DNA from: Vittaforma corneae ATCC 50505
Taxonomy: Eukaryota > Microsporidia > Nosematidae
DNA length: 55,501 bases
Assembly: GCF_000231115.1 (NCBI RefSeq)
Contig: NW_006889855.1
Coordinates: forward strand, 1 to 55,501
Reading direction: 5' to 3'
The notes beneath the pieces were generated by a model. It was not told the origin of the DNA. It saw only the letters and a list, made by a program, of their open reading frames with translations, and did no database searches. The number at the start of each line of letters is the position of its first letter. Positions within the stretch are counted from its first letter, which is position 1. Shown piece after piece: positions 9,373 through 18,355 of the stretch. The position numbers and the translations under genes are program-made.

Positions 9373-9927
9373 ATGGGAAGTGTGCGTAGAGACAGAAGGG
9401 TTGCAACATATCCTCGTAATCCCTGGGAGAAGGATAATCTAGTAAAGGAGCTTCAACTCATGGGAATTCATGGTTTGAAGAACAAGAGAGAACTCTGGAC
9501 TGTTCTTACATTTGCCAGATCTGATAAGAAGAAGGCAAGAACGCTTCTTATTACAACAGATGAAAAAGAGTTTATGATTCATGGACGTGCTTTGCTTAAC
9601 AAGCTTATTAAGTATGGGCTGATTTCAAGTGTTGATTTCAATGATGCCGAAGATATCAGAAGAGGATTGAAAGAGGTTTTGAATTTTGACTTAAACCATT
9701 ATCTTGAGAGAAGACTGCAATACCAAGTGTTTAAGGCTGGAATTGCCAGGAACGTTCACCATGCTAGATGTATGATTTACAAGGGCCAGATCTGTGTTAA
9801 GGGAAGAGTAGTTAAAACACCATCTTTCATTGTTAAGAACGAGGATCAAGGATTAATTGAGAAGAACCCAATCTTAGCGAATCGAAAGAAGGCCAAGGCC
9901 AGCGACGATGAGCCTCAAGAAGAATAA
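9373..9927 (+). CDS. RPS9: 40S ribosomal protein uS4 (S9)
   Basis: A 184-residue protein, collinear with eukaryotic S9 over its whole length: RNPWEKDNLVKELQLMGIHG near the N-terminus, LERRLQYQVFKAGIARNVHH and the S4 RNA-binding segment CMIYKGQICVKGRVVKTPSF. It binds 18S rRNA early in small-subunit assembly and contributes to decoding fidelity. No intron is visible. The TAA stop overlaps AATAAATAAA, a likely poly(A) signal right at the gene end. Starts behind CTCCCTCAA. Confidence 0.97.
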   Translation: MGSVRRDRRVATYPRNPWEKDNLVKELQLMGIHGLKNKRELWTVLTFARSDKKKARTLLITTDEKEFMIHGRALLNKLIKYGLISSVDFNDAEDIRRGLKEVLNFDLNHYLERRLQYQVFKAGIARNVHHARCMIYKGQICVKGRVVKTPSFIVKNEDQGLIEKNPILANRKKAKASDDEPQEE

Positions 9928-10025
9928 ATAAAATTTCCCAAGGAGTTGCTGTGTGGTTTATTAGAAAATGCCATGAGTAGGAATAATACGAGTGGACTTT
10001 TATTGTTATTTGCTTGGTTGTAGTT

Positions 10026-11702
10026 TTACTTTGCTACTTCGTCATGCATGATTTTACTCAGAACAAGTTTGATAAATTCGTTCTTTTTCTCAATTTTTGC
10101 GATTATCTCTTCAAAATGATTGAGTATTAAAGCTTCGTTGAAGAATAGCATTAAAGCAAAGACTCGCACATCTGCTGCTTTATCTTTAAGAACAGAGAAT
10201 AACACAGAGTTTTTTAGGTACTTTAGCTTTGTAAACTTGGATTTTAGAGCAATGCTGATAAGGCTTTCATCATTTAAAACACTTTTGAGCGTCGGTAAAA
10301 TATGAGTGAAAAATCTATTAGAACTACCACCTTTGACAGAATCAACGTCACCAAAGGTAATAATTAATGGATCAATCGAGGAAATTCCAAAGGCATCTTT
10401 TACATTGAAGGCATGAATGGGTTGCTTTTCCTTGTTTTCAGTAAGTGAATTGGATGAGCATTGCGTAATATTAGAAATATTACTTAAAGACTCGTTCTCT
10501 GCATAAACATCATCATTATTCGGTTGTGTGTAAGAAAAATCATCTGATATGTTGACATTTCCAAAATTATTAAGCTTATCAATATCACCAATGCTTTTTG
10601 AGATATCAGTACCTGTCATTATTTCAACAATTTGATAAGGCTCCCAAACACTCTCTTGAAATTCATTTAGCATTCCAAAAACTGAGCAATAGTCAATTTT
10701 TATAAATTCTAACAGCAAATCAATCATTATTTTTGAGTCAATCAGACTGTTTTTGACTAAATTGGTTGCTTCCACAATTACCTTTTGTCTGATTACAACG
10801 GACTTAATTCTTTTATAAATCATGAAAAGAAAGGACGTGGCTGAAAACTCCGATTCTGATTGGGGATTTGGAAACGTGTCAGACGAGACTGGAGTGTCCA
10901 TTTTTATACACTCTTTTTCTGTTGCTTTGTATTCAAATGGTTTTATGTTGTAAATTAAAGAATTACGTGCCAAGTCGTCATCTTTGGACTTGCTGTTTTT
11001 ACAAGCTTTACTTGTGCCTTCAAGCTTAATTTCAATACTTTCAAGAAGGTCGAAGCTAGTCTTATCAGCATAGTACACTAGAAAATCCAAAAGGTCTATT
11101 CCACTTTCATCAGCATTTTTAATAAGGGAGTTAATTCTGTTAATCAGTATAAAGTCCAATCCAATATCCCTAAACAATTTCAGATAGTCCACTGATTCAC
11201 AAAGTATAACCACAGACTCCTTCATTAAAACGAAGTTTTCAATAACCCAAGCTCCAAACTCATAGTTAAAAATTTTCAAAGCCACGCACTTCTCTGCATA
11301 AAGCTTGGCAAGGTTATAAAAATTGCCGTATTTCCAAACAGACCTGAAAAAATCAGATTGAAGGTATTCTTCAGTACACAATGGAATGAGGGAACAGTAA
11401 AATGGTTCTAAATCAACCTGCTGATGGAGTTGTAGAACTAGCTTGTCAATTTCATTAGTCAAATAGTGATTTAAACACTTTGAAAACCCTTGATTGTATT
11501 CATTCAGCATACACTGGGCCATAAGAGTGAGATTTTTATTAACATTCTTCATCTGTCTTAGCTCACTGTACGAGTTGAGAAATGCTGAGAATATTTGTGT
11601 TTGTTTTGAAGTAAAGGTTTGGAGTAAATCGATGATTGGCATTGCACTTGAATGGGCGAACAGAAATAAAAGACAAAGAAGATTATTTACAATGCTATGC
11701 AT
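10026..11702 (-). CDS. Large helical protein with signal-like N-terminus, unknown function
   Basis: A 558-residue protein that I do not recognise. The N-terminus (MHSIVNNLLCLLFLFAHSSA) looks like a cleavable signal peptide. Residues 25-240 and 450-558 are leucine- and isoleucine-rich helical segments; residues 245-290 and 380-440 are polar and probably disordered, with several NxS/T sequons. The ATG is preceded by ACACCC. If the signal peptide is functional, the protein is secreted or lies in the endomembrane lumen. If the hydrophobic start is only a buried helix, it could be a HEAT-like cytosolic protein. The GC content and codon use look like the neighbours. Confidence 0.75.
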   Translation of the reverse strand: MHSIVNNLLCLLFLFAHSSAMPIIDLLQTFTSKQTQIFSAFLNSYSELRQMKNVNKNLTLMAQCMLNEYNQGFSKCLNHYLTNEIDKLVLQLHQQVDLEPFYCSLIPLCTEEYLQSDFFRSVWKYGNFYNLAKLYAEKCVALKIFNYEFGAWVIENFVLMKESVVILCESVDYLKLFRDIGLDFILINRINSLIKNADESGIDLLDFLVYYADKTSFDLLESIEIKLEGTSKACKNSKSKDDDLARNSLIYNIKPFEYKATEKECIKMDTPVSSDTFPNPQSESEFSATSFLFMIYKRIKSVVIRQKVIVEATNLVKNSLIDSKIMIDLLLEFIKIDYCSVFGMLNEFQESVWEPYQIVEIMTGTDISKSIGDIDKLNNFGNVNISDDFSYTQPNNDDVYAENESLSNISNITQCSSNSLTENKEKQPIHAFNVKDAFGISSIDPLIITFGDVDSVKGGSSNRFFTHILPTLKSVLNDESLISIALKSKFTKLKYLKNSVLFSVLKDKAADVRVFALMLFFNEALILNHFEEIIAKIEKKNEFIKLVLSKIMHDEVAK

Positions 11703-12140
11703 TGTATTTGACGTCTATTGAAAACTAGAATGGGTGTTTGACAGGTATTCACGAGCACTGAGTAAACGTATCTGACTGGATTTTGAATAGAACCTGAGAA
11801 TTTAATAACAAACACCGGCTGACAACTCGATTTAAGCATAAACACTTAGTTTCATGCCACCTATTTTAACAGCAGAGCATTGCATATAAAACTGATTTAT
11901 TGATTAAGGAAGATGCATAAATTTATCATACTAGAGAATGTAAGCTCTATCAATAGTAAATTAATGTGAAATACATTTTATATTCCTTCTGACTAATGCC
12001 TACCTCACGCTTACATCCTTGCAGATGTCAATATTGTATATTTGTTACGTTAGTAGCATTGATGCAAGCCACACACAATGCAAGCATACCGTTTGATGAC
12101 TTAAATTCAGTGATTTACTTTGATTGCTTTATTTACCCTC

Positions 12141-12638
12141 ATGAAATTCTTAGAAATTGGCAGTATAATCAAAACAAACGCCTTGCTCTCAAGGCTTCAG
12201 GCCTTTGATCCAAGAAGAAGTTTAGAAATTGAAGCATACTCGTGTAAACAAACTAGGGAACAAAAGAAGCACAAGACCATTCCAAAGCCACTTAGATTCT
12301 ACGTTTCTGCACTGGAGCTTGCCTTTCCCTATTACGATTTTTCAACGATGACTAAGGAGTCATTTAGGAACATATCACATGGCATGCTGAAGAATGAGCT
12401 CTCTTTTGTATTTTTTACCATGTATAAGAACCACGAGGATGTAGAAGAGTTTGTTTCCTACTTAGATGCACTACTTGAGCAGTGTGTTGATGTGAAAAGA
12501 GCGCAGTTCTTCATTGTGGAAGATAACATGCTGGATGATCTTGATTTTCACAGAATATTCATGGTGTATGACAAAAGAAAGAGGAGGGTGCTAATAATCA
12601 AGTCTATTCTTGAAAAGGAGGCAGAAGTAGCACAGTAA
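12141..12638 (+). CDS. MAF1: MAF1, repressor of RNA polymerase III
   Basis: A 165-residue protein starting MKFLEIGSII, the typical Maf1 opening. It keeps the family's IEAYSCK motif (about 37-43), YYDFSTMTKESF (about 72-83), and the third motif region ending YDKRKRRVLIIKS. Maf1 binds the Pol III clamp and represses tRNA and 5S synthesis under stress. It is short because the variable linker and the acidic C-terminal tail of yeast and human Maf1 are missing. TTTACCCTC directly precedes the ATG, which decides this start over an upstream TTG. The overlapping frame at 11996-12208 is rejected. Confidence 0.88.
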   Translation: MKFLEIGSIIKTNALLSRLQAFDPRRSLEIEAYSCKQTREQKKHKTIPKPLRFYVSALELAFPYYDFSTMTKESFRNISHGMLKNELSFVFFTMYKNHEDVEEFVSYLDALLEQCVDVKRAQFFIVEDNMLDDLDFHRIFMVYDKRKRRVLIIKSILEKEAEVAQ

Positions 12639-12728
12639 GCATATCAAATAATATATGTAAATAAAATGCACTTGTAATTGTTTATTTTCTACCAAGCACG
12701 GGGGTCCATCTAAACTATAGCCTTCAAC

Positions 12729-12935
12729 ATGCCACTGCCCTACTTTGTCTCTCTTTGGATTCTTATGGCTGTCAAAATGTTTTGGGGGCTAATACGAGTG
12801 CTAGGCTTTAAAGACAAAAAGACCATTCTTTTAATCATGCATTGGCTTGCTTTTTGTACCGATGCCTTCAATTCATTGTACGATTTAGTATTTCACTCAT
12901 TGTTGTACTTTATAAGTCGTAGAAGCTTTTCCTGA
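12729..12935 (+). CDS. Possible small membrane protein (68 aa)
   Basis: Begins MPLPYFVSLWILMAVKMFWG with probable membrane helices at about 4-25 and 33-63. A GGGGG run lies about 25 bases upstream; GGG can replace CCC in microsporidian start signals. Its 3' end overlaps the convergent minus-strand ORF by 26 bases. It could be spurious, because AT-rich DNA often yields hydrophobic frames. Unknown function. Confidence 0.35.
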   Translation: MPLPYFVSLWILMAVKMFWGLIRVLGFKDKKTILLIMHWLAFCTDAFNSLYDLVFHSLLYFISRRSFS

Positions 12936-13116
12936 TTTCCTCAAACTCCATTCTCAAAGACTTTATTTCCGTGTCATTGTATTTGTTTATAACCTTATTC
13001 TCTATTTTATTGATAATCCTCTCCATAATATCCGAGACTTCCTTCTTTTTATAGCTGCTCTGCATGACTTTTCCCAGTATCTTTGTCAGTTCTATGTTTA
13101 AGTTTTCTTCTCCCAT
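12910..13116 (-). CDS. Small helical protein (68 aa), unknown
   Basis: Starts MGEENLNIELTKILGKVMQS and ends LRMEFEEIRKSFYDL. The protein is almost entirely charged amphipathic helix (SDIMERIINKIENKVINKYN), about the size of a small histone-fold or coiled-coil subunit, but I cannot assign a family. The upstream region runs into the assembly gap at 13149, so a promoter signal can be inspected for only about 30 bases. Confidence 0.5.
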   Translation of the reverse strand: MGEENLNIELTKILGKVMQSSYKKKEVSDIMERIINKIENKVINKYNDTEIKSLRMEFEEIRKSFYDL

Positions 13117-13148
13117 GCCAGGACTATTTTTTGTTGGCTAGGAATTTA

Positions 13149-13780
13149 NNNNNNNNNNNNNNNNNNNNNNNNNNNNNNNNNNNNNNNNNNNNNNNNNNNN
13201 NNNNNNNNNNNNNNNNNNNNNNNNNNNNNNNNNNNNNNNNNNNNNNNNNNNNNNNNNNNNNNNNNNNNNNNNNNNNNNNNNNNNNNNNNNNNNNNNNNNN
13301 NNNNNNNNNNNNNNNNNNNNNNNNNNNNNNNNNNNNNNNNNNNNNNNNNNNNNNNNNNNNNNNNNNNNNNNNNNNNNNNNNNNNNNNNNNNNNNNNNNNN
13401 NNNNNNNNNNNNNNNNNNNNNNNNNNNNNNNNNNNNNNNNNNNNNNNNNNNNNNNNNNNNNNNNNNNNNNNNNNNNNNNNNNNNNNNNNNNNNNNNNNNN
13501 NNNNNNNNNNNNNNNNNNNNNNNNNNNNNNNNNNNNNNNNNNNNNNNNNNNNNNNNNNNNNNNNNNNNNNNNNNNNNNNNNNNNNNNNNNNNNNNNNNNN
13601 NNNNNNNNNNNNNNNNNNNNNNNNNNNNNNNNNNNNNNNNNNNNNNNNNNNNNNNNNNNNNNNNNNNNNNNNNNNNNNNNNNNNNNNNNNNNNNNNNNNN
13701 NNNNNNNNNNNNNNNNNNNNNNNNNNNNNNNNNNNNNNNNNNNNNNNNNNNNNNNNNNNNNNNNNNNNNNNNNNNNNNNN
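13149..13780. other. Assembly gap (632 N)
   Basis: A run of unknown bases joins two contigs. Any reading frame drawn across it is meaningless. Its true size is not known from the sequence. Confidence 0.99.
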
Positions 13781-14025
13781 GTATATATTAAAGTTAGATT
13801 TAAATACCAAAATCAATTATACTACAAACCCAGTGATAGATTAAAAATTAACCTTAAATACACATAACTTGATCATGCCGATAGACCATAAATAGGGTAA
13901 TTGACATGACATTATGCGGACATTACTGATATCGTCTGTATTGATATTATGAATAATCTTTTGGATATTATTTGTTGATAGAGCCTAATTAAAATAAATA
14001 AGAAATGTTGATCTAGGGGAGAAAA

Positions 14026-15180
14026 ATGCCTGAAAACGAACTGACCACAAGAAACACAGTCTCCAACCTAAATGGGATCCTTCAAGCATCAAAGATCTAT
14101 CTGATCACAGCCATGGTTAAATTTCCCCTTGTAATTTCAAAGAATGGAATATTAAATGGAGTCATGTCAATATTTTTGATAGGAGGAATAATATCAAGCT
14201 GTTCAAACTTACTGCTTTCAAGAATTTCACAAAAGACCAACAACACGTCGTACATGGCTATTTCAGAAAACACAATGGGTAAAAAGACGCACATGTACGT
14301 GAGAACGATCTCGTTTCTATTCCGATGTATGATAGTCTGTTATTCGGTAGACCTGAGCTTTAGATTTCTCAGTAGTTCATCGTTAATATCATCGACGATG
14401 CAGACGAGCAGACTTCTGCCATTGTCAATCCTGGGAATAGTGCTGTTTCTTTCAACACTCATTTTGTCCAATCCAAACTCTTACTCTTTTGGAAGATCTA
14501 GGAATACGATCAATTTCTTAGTACTTTGTGTATTGACTTATGCCTTCTCAATAAAAAACTACAAGTCAAATATACAAGATGTGCGTATTGAAAACCACTC
14601 CAAGAAATGCTTTGATAGTCTTGGGCTTACTTGTGCATGCTTTGCACAGCAATTGGGCCTGGTTGAGATTCTATCGAGTGAAACCTTTCAAAGCAAAACG
14701 TCAATATTTTGCAGTGGCATATTAGCCTCCTTGGGCTATATTATCGTTGGGGTGTCAGGGTATATTGGCATGCCCAGTCCCGATGTAAACTGGCTTTCAA
14801 ATGTTGAAAATAGTCTAATCAGAACACCCAGCTCATTAATATTACTTCTTTCAAACATTTTTACATTTCCGTTACAGTTAGATCCAATTAGGAGAGAAAT
14901 TCAAAGCACACTATTTGTAACTAGTTCAAAATCCAAAGACATTATGACCAATCTACTACTGACACTGGCTTTTATACTTACCAGCATTGAGTTTGTTGCA
15001 TCAAAATACGGCATAATATGCTGTGTAATTTTGTCATCGTTTATAACGATGATTTTTCCTAGTGTATTTTATCTAAAAACATTTGAAAGAAACACTCTCC
15101 AAGCATATGGCTTGTTGGCTGTTGGCATTTTGACTCTGTTTGTAGGCTTGAGGAACCTCATCAATGCACATATTCAATAA
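14026..15180 (+). CDS. Amino acid permease, AAAP (SLC36/38-like) family
   Basis: A 384-residue membrane protein with about ten to eleven predicted helices. The N-terminal region (NLNGILQASKIYLITAMVKF) corresponds to the first helix of AAAP transporters, and FTFPLQLDPIRREI at about 287-300 matches their P-L-x(n)-P-x-R motif between late helices. These are secondary carriers that move amino acids across the plasma membrane or vacuolar membrane. Microsporidia lack most amino acid synthesis, so import from the host is the likely role (inference). CTAGGGGAG lies just before the ATG, the GGG form of the start signal. Confidence 0.8.
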   Translation: MPENELTTRNTVSNLNGILQASKIYLITAMVKFPLVISKNGILNGVMSIFLIGGIISSCSNLLLSRISQKTNNTSYMAISENTMGKKTHMYVRTISFLFRCMIVCYSVDLSFRFLSSSSLISSTMQTSRLLPLSILGIVLFLSTLILSNPNSYSFGRSRNTINFLVLCVLTYAFSIKNYKSNIQDVRIENHSKKCFDSLGLTCACFAQQLGLVEILSSETFQSKTSIFCSGILASLGYIIVGVSGYIGMPSPDVNWLSNVENSLIRTPSSLILLLSNIFTFPLQLDPIRREIQSTLFVTSSKSKDIMTNLLLTLAFILTSIEFVASKYGIICCVILSSFITMIFPSVFYLKTFERNTLQAYGLLAVGILTLFVGLRNLINAHIQ

Positions 15181-15823
15181 AAGAGTGCTGTTGATTTTAA
15201 TGAATTGCTGTATATAAGCAGGTCTATTTTATTAAATCCATTTACGTCTTAACTTATCTTTAATATTTACAACACATTCTATAAACCCAAGCTTTTACAC
15301 AAATGACAGGTTGAATAGCCAATACTGTCTTTGACACTGCCTGTGCTAGCGGTTATTTGCAGGACATGCCAAACCATGAACTATTTGATTTTTCCAATGA
15401 CTGCAATACCAAAGTTGTGGTTTCTATCTTTAATGTCGTAGCATGAAGGTCTACAGTCATTATACGACACATCAATGCATTTTTAAGTAGCAGCCATGTC
15501 GCTTAGTTTGTTCGTCTTTTCCAAATTTCAGAAAGAAATTTAATTAAAAATTAAGACACAAATTTGCACGATGCTGGCCAAAAATCTACAGCAATGTTTC
15601 TCTTTTAACGTCACAGTGCAGCAAGAATGCTGTTTGTATGCATTTTGCCACATTTTCTTGACTGTAAACGCTTCGACCGTGCTCACAACAATATTTACTA
15701 GCAAGCTGCAAGTATGCTACAAGGCCAGTAGCATCAATCTATCTATGTGTAAATAAGTGCTATTTAATCAACTGTCTCATTGCATGTGAGCATTGGACTT
15801 TGGCTTTTTACATTTTAAACTGT
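15181..15823. other. Long spacer with possible gene relic
   Basis: No complete gene. On the plus strand around 15315-15445 a frame stays open for about 45 codons (including VFDTACASGYLQDM and HELFDFSNDCNTKVVVS), with RSTVIIRHINAFLSS continuing after a stop. This may be a remnant of a gene; no family is recognised. The ORF at 15571-15756 has no start signal and is doubtful. Confidence 0.3.
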
Positions 15824-16471
15824 TCAGTATTTATTTGCTTTTCTACTAAGCTCAACAAGCTTCTCAATCGCCATCTGCTCCATGAAATCCTCTTCTGCGA
15901 TCAAGTACGGTTCTACTTCTTTCTGCGACTCGTGGAGCTCCTCAAAGTACTCCAACGGTATCTCTCTTTGTTTAATCTTTGATACAACCTTAATTCTCTT
16001 ACTTTTTAGCAATTTTTCTTTTTCGTTAAATACAATCCTCTTTTTTTTGATCTTTTTAAGCTCGTCCTCAATCCTACTCAGCTTCCTTTTGAACTTCTGT
16101 ACTTCTTGCTGCATACCTTTCTTGCTCCTTTGTGACAGCTTTGTCTCTCCTACACTCATTAAATTAGTGCATTCTGAATTTTTGAGCCTCTCGCTATTCT
16201 CTGAAAAATTTTCAATTAAAACAGAGGAGCGGTACTTGTGTGCACCAGGCATCTGCATAGCACCATGTAGGCTCTCCTCGGGGACAGTCTGCATTACTGC
16301 TTCTCCTAAGCTGCTTGCATTAAAAAAGTCCTTTGGAACATCTACAGGGCCTTCAACACATCCCCTGCCAATATTCATACTGGCCATACTTGCACGTGTT
16401 TTATTCCTCAGCATAACACTCGTAGTCGCCACTTCTTTCAAACCTTGATCTTGGAGTTGTTTTTTCGACAT
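15824..16471 (-). CDS. Coiled-coil protein, unknown function
   Basis: A 215-residue hydrophilic protein. Residues 1-110 are polar and probably disordered. Residues 120-170 form a strongly basic coiled coil (KFKRKLSRIEDELKKIKKKR, VFNEKEKLLKSKRIKVVSKI). The end is acidic-amphipathic (EEDFMEQMAIEKLVELSRKA). CCCC is directly attached to the ATG, with two AAATTT-like blocks before it, so expression is well supported. It lacks a signal peptide. The plus-strand ORF at 15882-16448 is its antisense shadow. Family unknown; a nuclear RNA-processing role would be a guess. Confidence 0.75.
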   Translation of the reverse strand: MSKKQLQDQGLKEVATTSVMLRNKTRASMASMNIGRGCVEGPVDVPKDFFNASSLGEAVMQTVPEESLHGAMQMPGAHKYRSSVLIENFSENSERLKNSECTNLMSVGETKLSQRSKKGMQQEVQKFKRKLSRIEDELKKIKKKRIVFNEKEKLLKSKRIKVVSKIKQREIPLEYFEELHESQKEVEPYLIAEEDFMEQMAIEKLVELSRKANKY

Positions 16472-17144
16472 GGGGATTTTATATTTTCAAATAAAATTTT
16501 ATTTTCAAATTTTATGAAAGTTTTGGGAAGTTTAAATTTTTTGCATTATTAAACCTAAACAGAAGGCAAAACAAATAAAGAACAAGTCCCGGCAAAGACT
16601 GCCAAGAGCGGGGCCAAAGCCCGTCCTGCTTTGTGGCGTTGCATGCTCCAAACATTTAATCAACAAATAAATTTAAAGAAAAGTATTTTGAACTGAAGAT
16701 GAGGCTTGAAAGTGAGGAATTAAACAAAATAAGACCTGATATTGAAAAATAGATGCAAGACAGCAAGGGCAGGTCCTTCGCAACAGCAAATAGTTCAGCA
16801 TTTGGAATTTAACATAGACGTTGCCGAGTTTGATGAAGAAAAGTGTAAGCGAAAATCTTATACAAAAAAGAATGTAAAATTAGAGAAAATTGATCAATTA
16901 AATTTTATTTCCAAAATTCTGATCATTGAAACTGTAATCACAAAATGTCAAAAAAAGTTGTAGAATGCAAAATTCCCTTCCAGACGTGCAAAGAAAAAAC
17001 TTTTTGAAAAAAATTTGTGGGAAATGCCTGCAGACAAAAGTAAAATCAACCTGGTGGCATTTTTGCACCAGGGCTTCGAGTCTTTGCCAAAGCTAAAAAC
17101 AAAGACAACCATGCAAGCTAATAACGTAAATTGAAAGCGCTTTA
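16472..17144. other. Spacer holding a possible broken ORF
   Basis: On the plus strand a start at 16699 (MRLESEELNKIRPDIEK) stops after 17 codons. In another frame, 16740-16963 reads CKTARAGPSQQQIVQHLEFN and on to KKNVKLEKIDQLNFISKI. These pieces could be parts of one decayed small gene. There is no clear CCC signal at 16699. Function unknown and the assignment is weak. Confidence 0.3.
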
Positions 17145-18017
17145 TTACATTTTCATAAACCTCTTCACCATTTCCTCTTCTAGTTTCAATAGCTCCTCCT
17201 CTTTAATCTCCTTCCATTCCTTTTCAGTCTCAATCACCTTTTCGTGGAACTTTGCCAACATGTCTCTAACTGAATTTTTAATCTTATCTGCAATCCATCC
17301 AAAAACCATGCTGTTGATTGTAACAGTAATCAGTTTGTAGACGTAGCAGAATGGCTCTCTGCCCTGTGATAGATCGTAGACTTGAACCTTCGAACCTTCG
17401 ACCTGGAAAACACTGTCCTCTTTTTCGCTCTTGACCAATGTTTTGATTGATAGTGTAAAGGTATTTGAGTCATAATGCTTATTAACATATGACGTCTCGC
17501 AGCTACTTGAGACGGTAGAAAATGTTGAATCATCCATTTGAGTACCCTTGCTCTTCAACTTTACTGTCATTTTCTTATCGACACCATCTTCTAGATTCTC
17601 AGATTTAATATCCTTCAATGGATCTTTCGAATTTTCTATACCTTTCACTTCCTGTACTTTTTCTACGTCCATCTCTTTGAGAAGCCCCTCTGTTTTGATC
17701 TTCTCTGTGGTTACCACAACTTCCTTGTCAGACTCGTCATTACATAGCAGTTTAATTACATCAATATTGGTCGAAAACTCTTCCACAAGCATCGCGTTTT
17801 CATTCAAAATCTTCCTAACAACACCCGGCAGCCATTTAGACATGTTTAGAATCTTATGCGACTCTGTCACAATCGATCCGTCGCCTTTTCTCTGCTTGAT
17901 ATCCAGGATCTGAACGTCATCTGTAGTATACTTTGCCAGAACGTATCTCTGGCCTTTTCTCCACTCATGCACGGTGTATGGAACTTTAGTTCTGTATTCC
18001 CTTACTTTGGTAGTCAT
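17145..18017 (-). CDS. Phosphatidylinositol transfer protein (class I PITP-like)
   Basis: A 290-residue START-like lipid transfer protein. The N-terminus (VREYRTKVPYTVHEWRKGQR) aligns with the KEYRVxLPxSVxEYQVGQL opening of metazoan PITPs. SHKILNMSKWLPGVVRKIL matches their THKIYHLxSKVPxFVRxL segment, with Ser for the Thr next to the inositol-binding Lys. The C-terminal part (CYVYKLITVTINSMVFGWIA, then KFHEKV...EEMVKRFMKM) matches the YKLVTVKFKWWGLQ region and final helices. The stretch from about 95 to 200 is divergent and acidic. PITPs exchange PI and PC between membranes. Yeasts use Sec14 instead, so a StART-type PITP is noteworthy. CTCCCTGGTCT precedes the ATG. Confidence 0.82.
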   Translation of the reverse strand: MTTKVREYRTKVPYTVHEWRKGQRYVLAKYTTDDVQILDIKQRKGDGSIVTESHKILNMSKWLPGVVRKILNENAMLVEEFSTNIDVIKLLCNDESDKEVVVTTEKIKTEGLLKEMDVEKVQEVKGIENSKDPLKDIKSENLEDGVDKKMTVKLKSKGTQMDDSTFSTVSSSCETSYVNKHYDSNTFTLSIKTLVKSEKEDSVFQVEGSKVQVYDLSQGREPFCYVYKLITVTINSMVFGWIADKIKNSVRDMLAKFHEKVIETEKEWKEIKEEELLKLEEEMVKRFMKM

Positions 18018-18340
18018 AGACCAGGGAGAATGCGAAACAAAAATAATAAATGTTTTGGTTTTGAATTGGATGAAACATGAGTTTGTGTTTTATCTTCACA
18101 CCTTGGTACTGAAGATCTTTGTTTTGTTTTGATAACATCGTAATGTTTATTTTTAGCTATTTGACATTTTAATATCTAGAAGCCGCATACGTTGCCAAAA
18201 TTTAGATGACACTTAAAACTTGTTTGCATCTGTAGGGCAACAATAAAGAAAGCAGAGGTATCATCAAGATACATCAAATATTCTACATCACACATGTCTT
18301 TGAATCCCTCAGATTGAAGACTATATGATTCTTTACTTTT

Positions 18341-18355
18341 TAAAATTTTTATCCC
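18341..18355 (+). promoter_or_regulatory. A/T core plus CCC start signal of the DDX60-like gene
   Basis: TAAAATTTTTATCCC is directly attached to the ATG at 18356, an unusually clean example of the signal. It fixes the start and implies a near-leaderless transcript. Confidence 0.65.

Noticed and set aside
11996..12208. 70-codon ORF upstream of MAF1
   Set aside because: Overlaps MAF1 out of frame and has no start signal, while MAF1 has TTTACCCTC before its ATG.
13083..13844. Open frames spanning the N run on both strands
   Set aside because: They consist of unknown bases translated as X; only the flanking few codons are real sequence.
15181..15823. Search for a structured RNA (U6, RNase P, SRP) in the long spacer
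   Set aside because: None of the short conserved sequences of these RNAs was found by eye; a covariance-model search would be needed to be sure.
15882..16448. 188-codon plus-strand ORF rich in Ser/Leu/Phe
   Set aside because: Antisense to the coiled-coil gene at 15824-16471, whose ATG is attached to CCCC.
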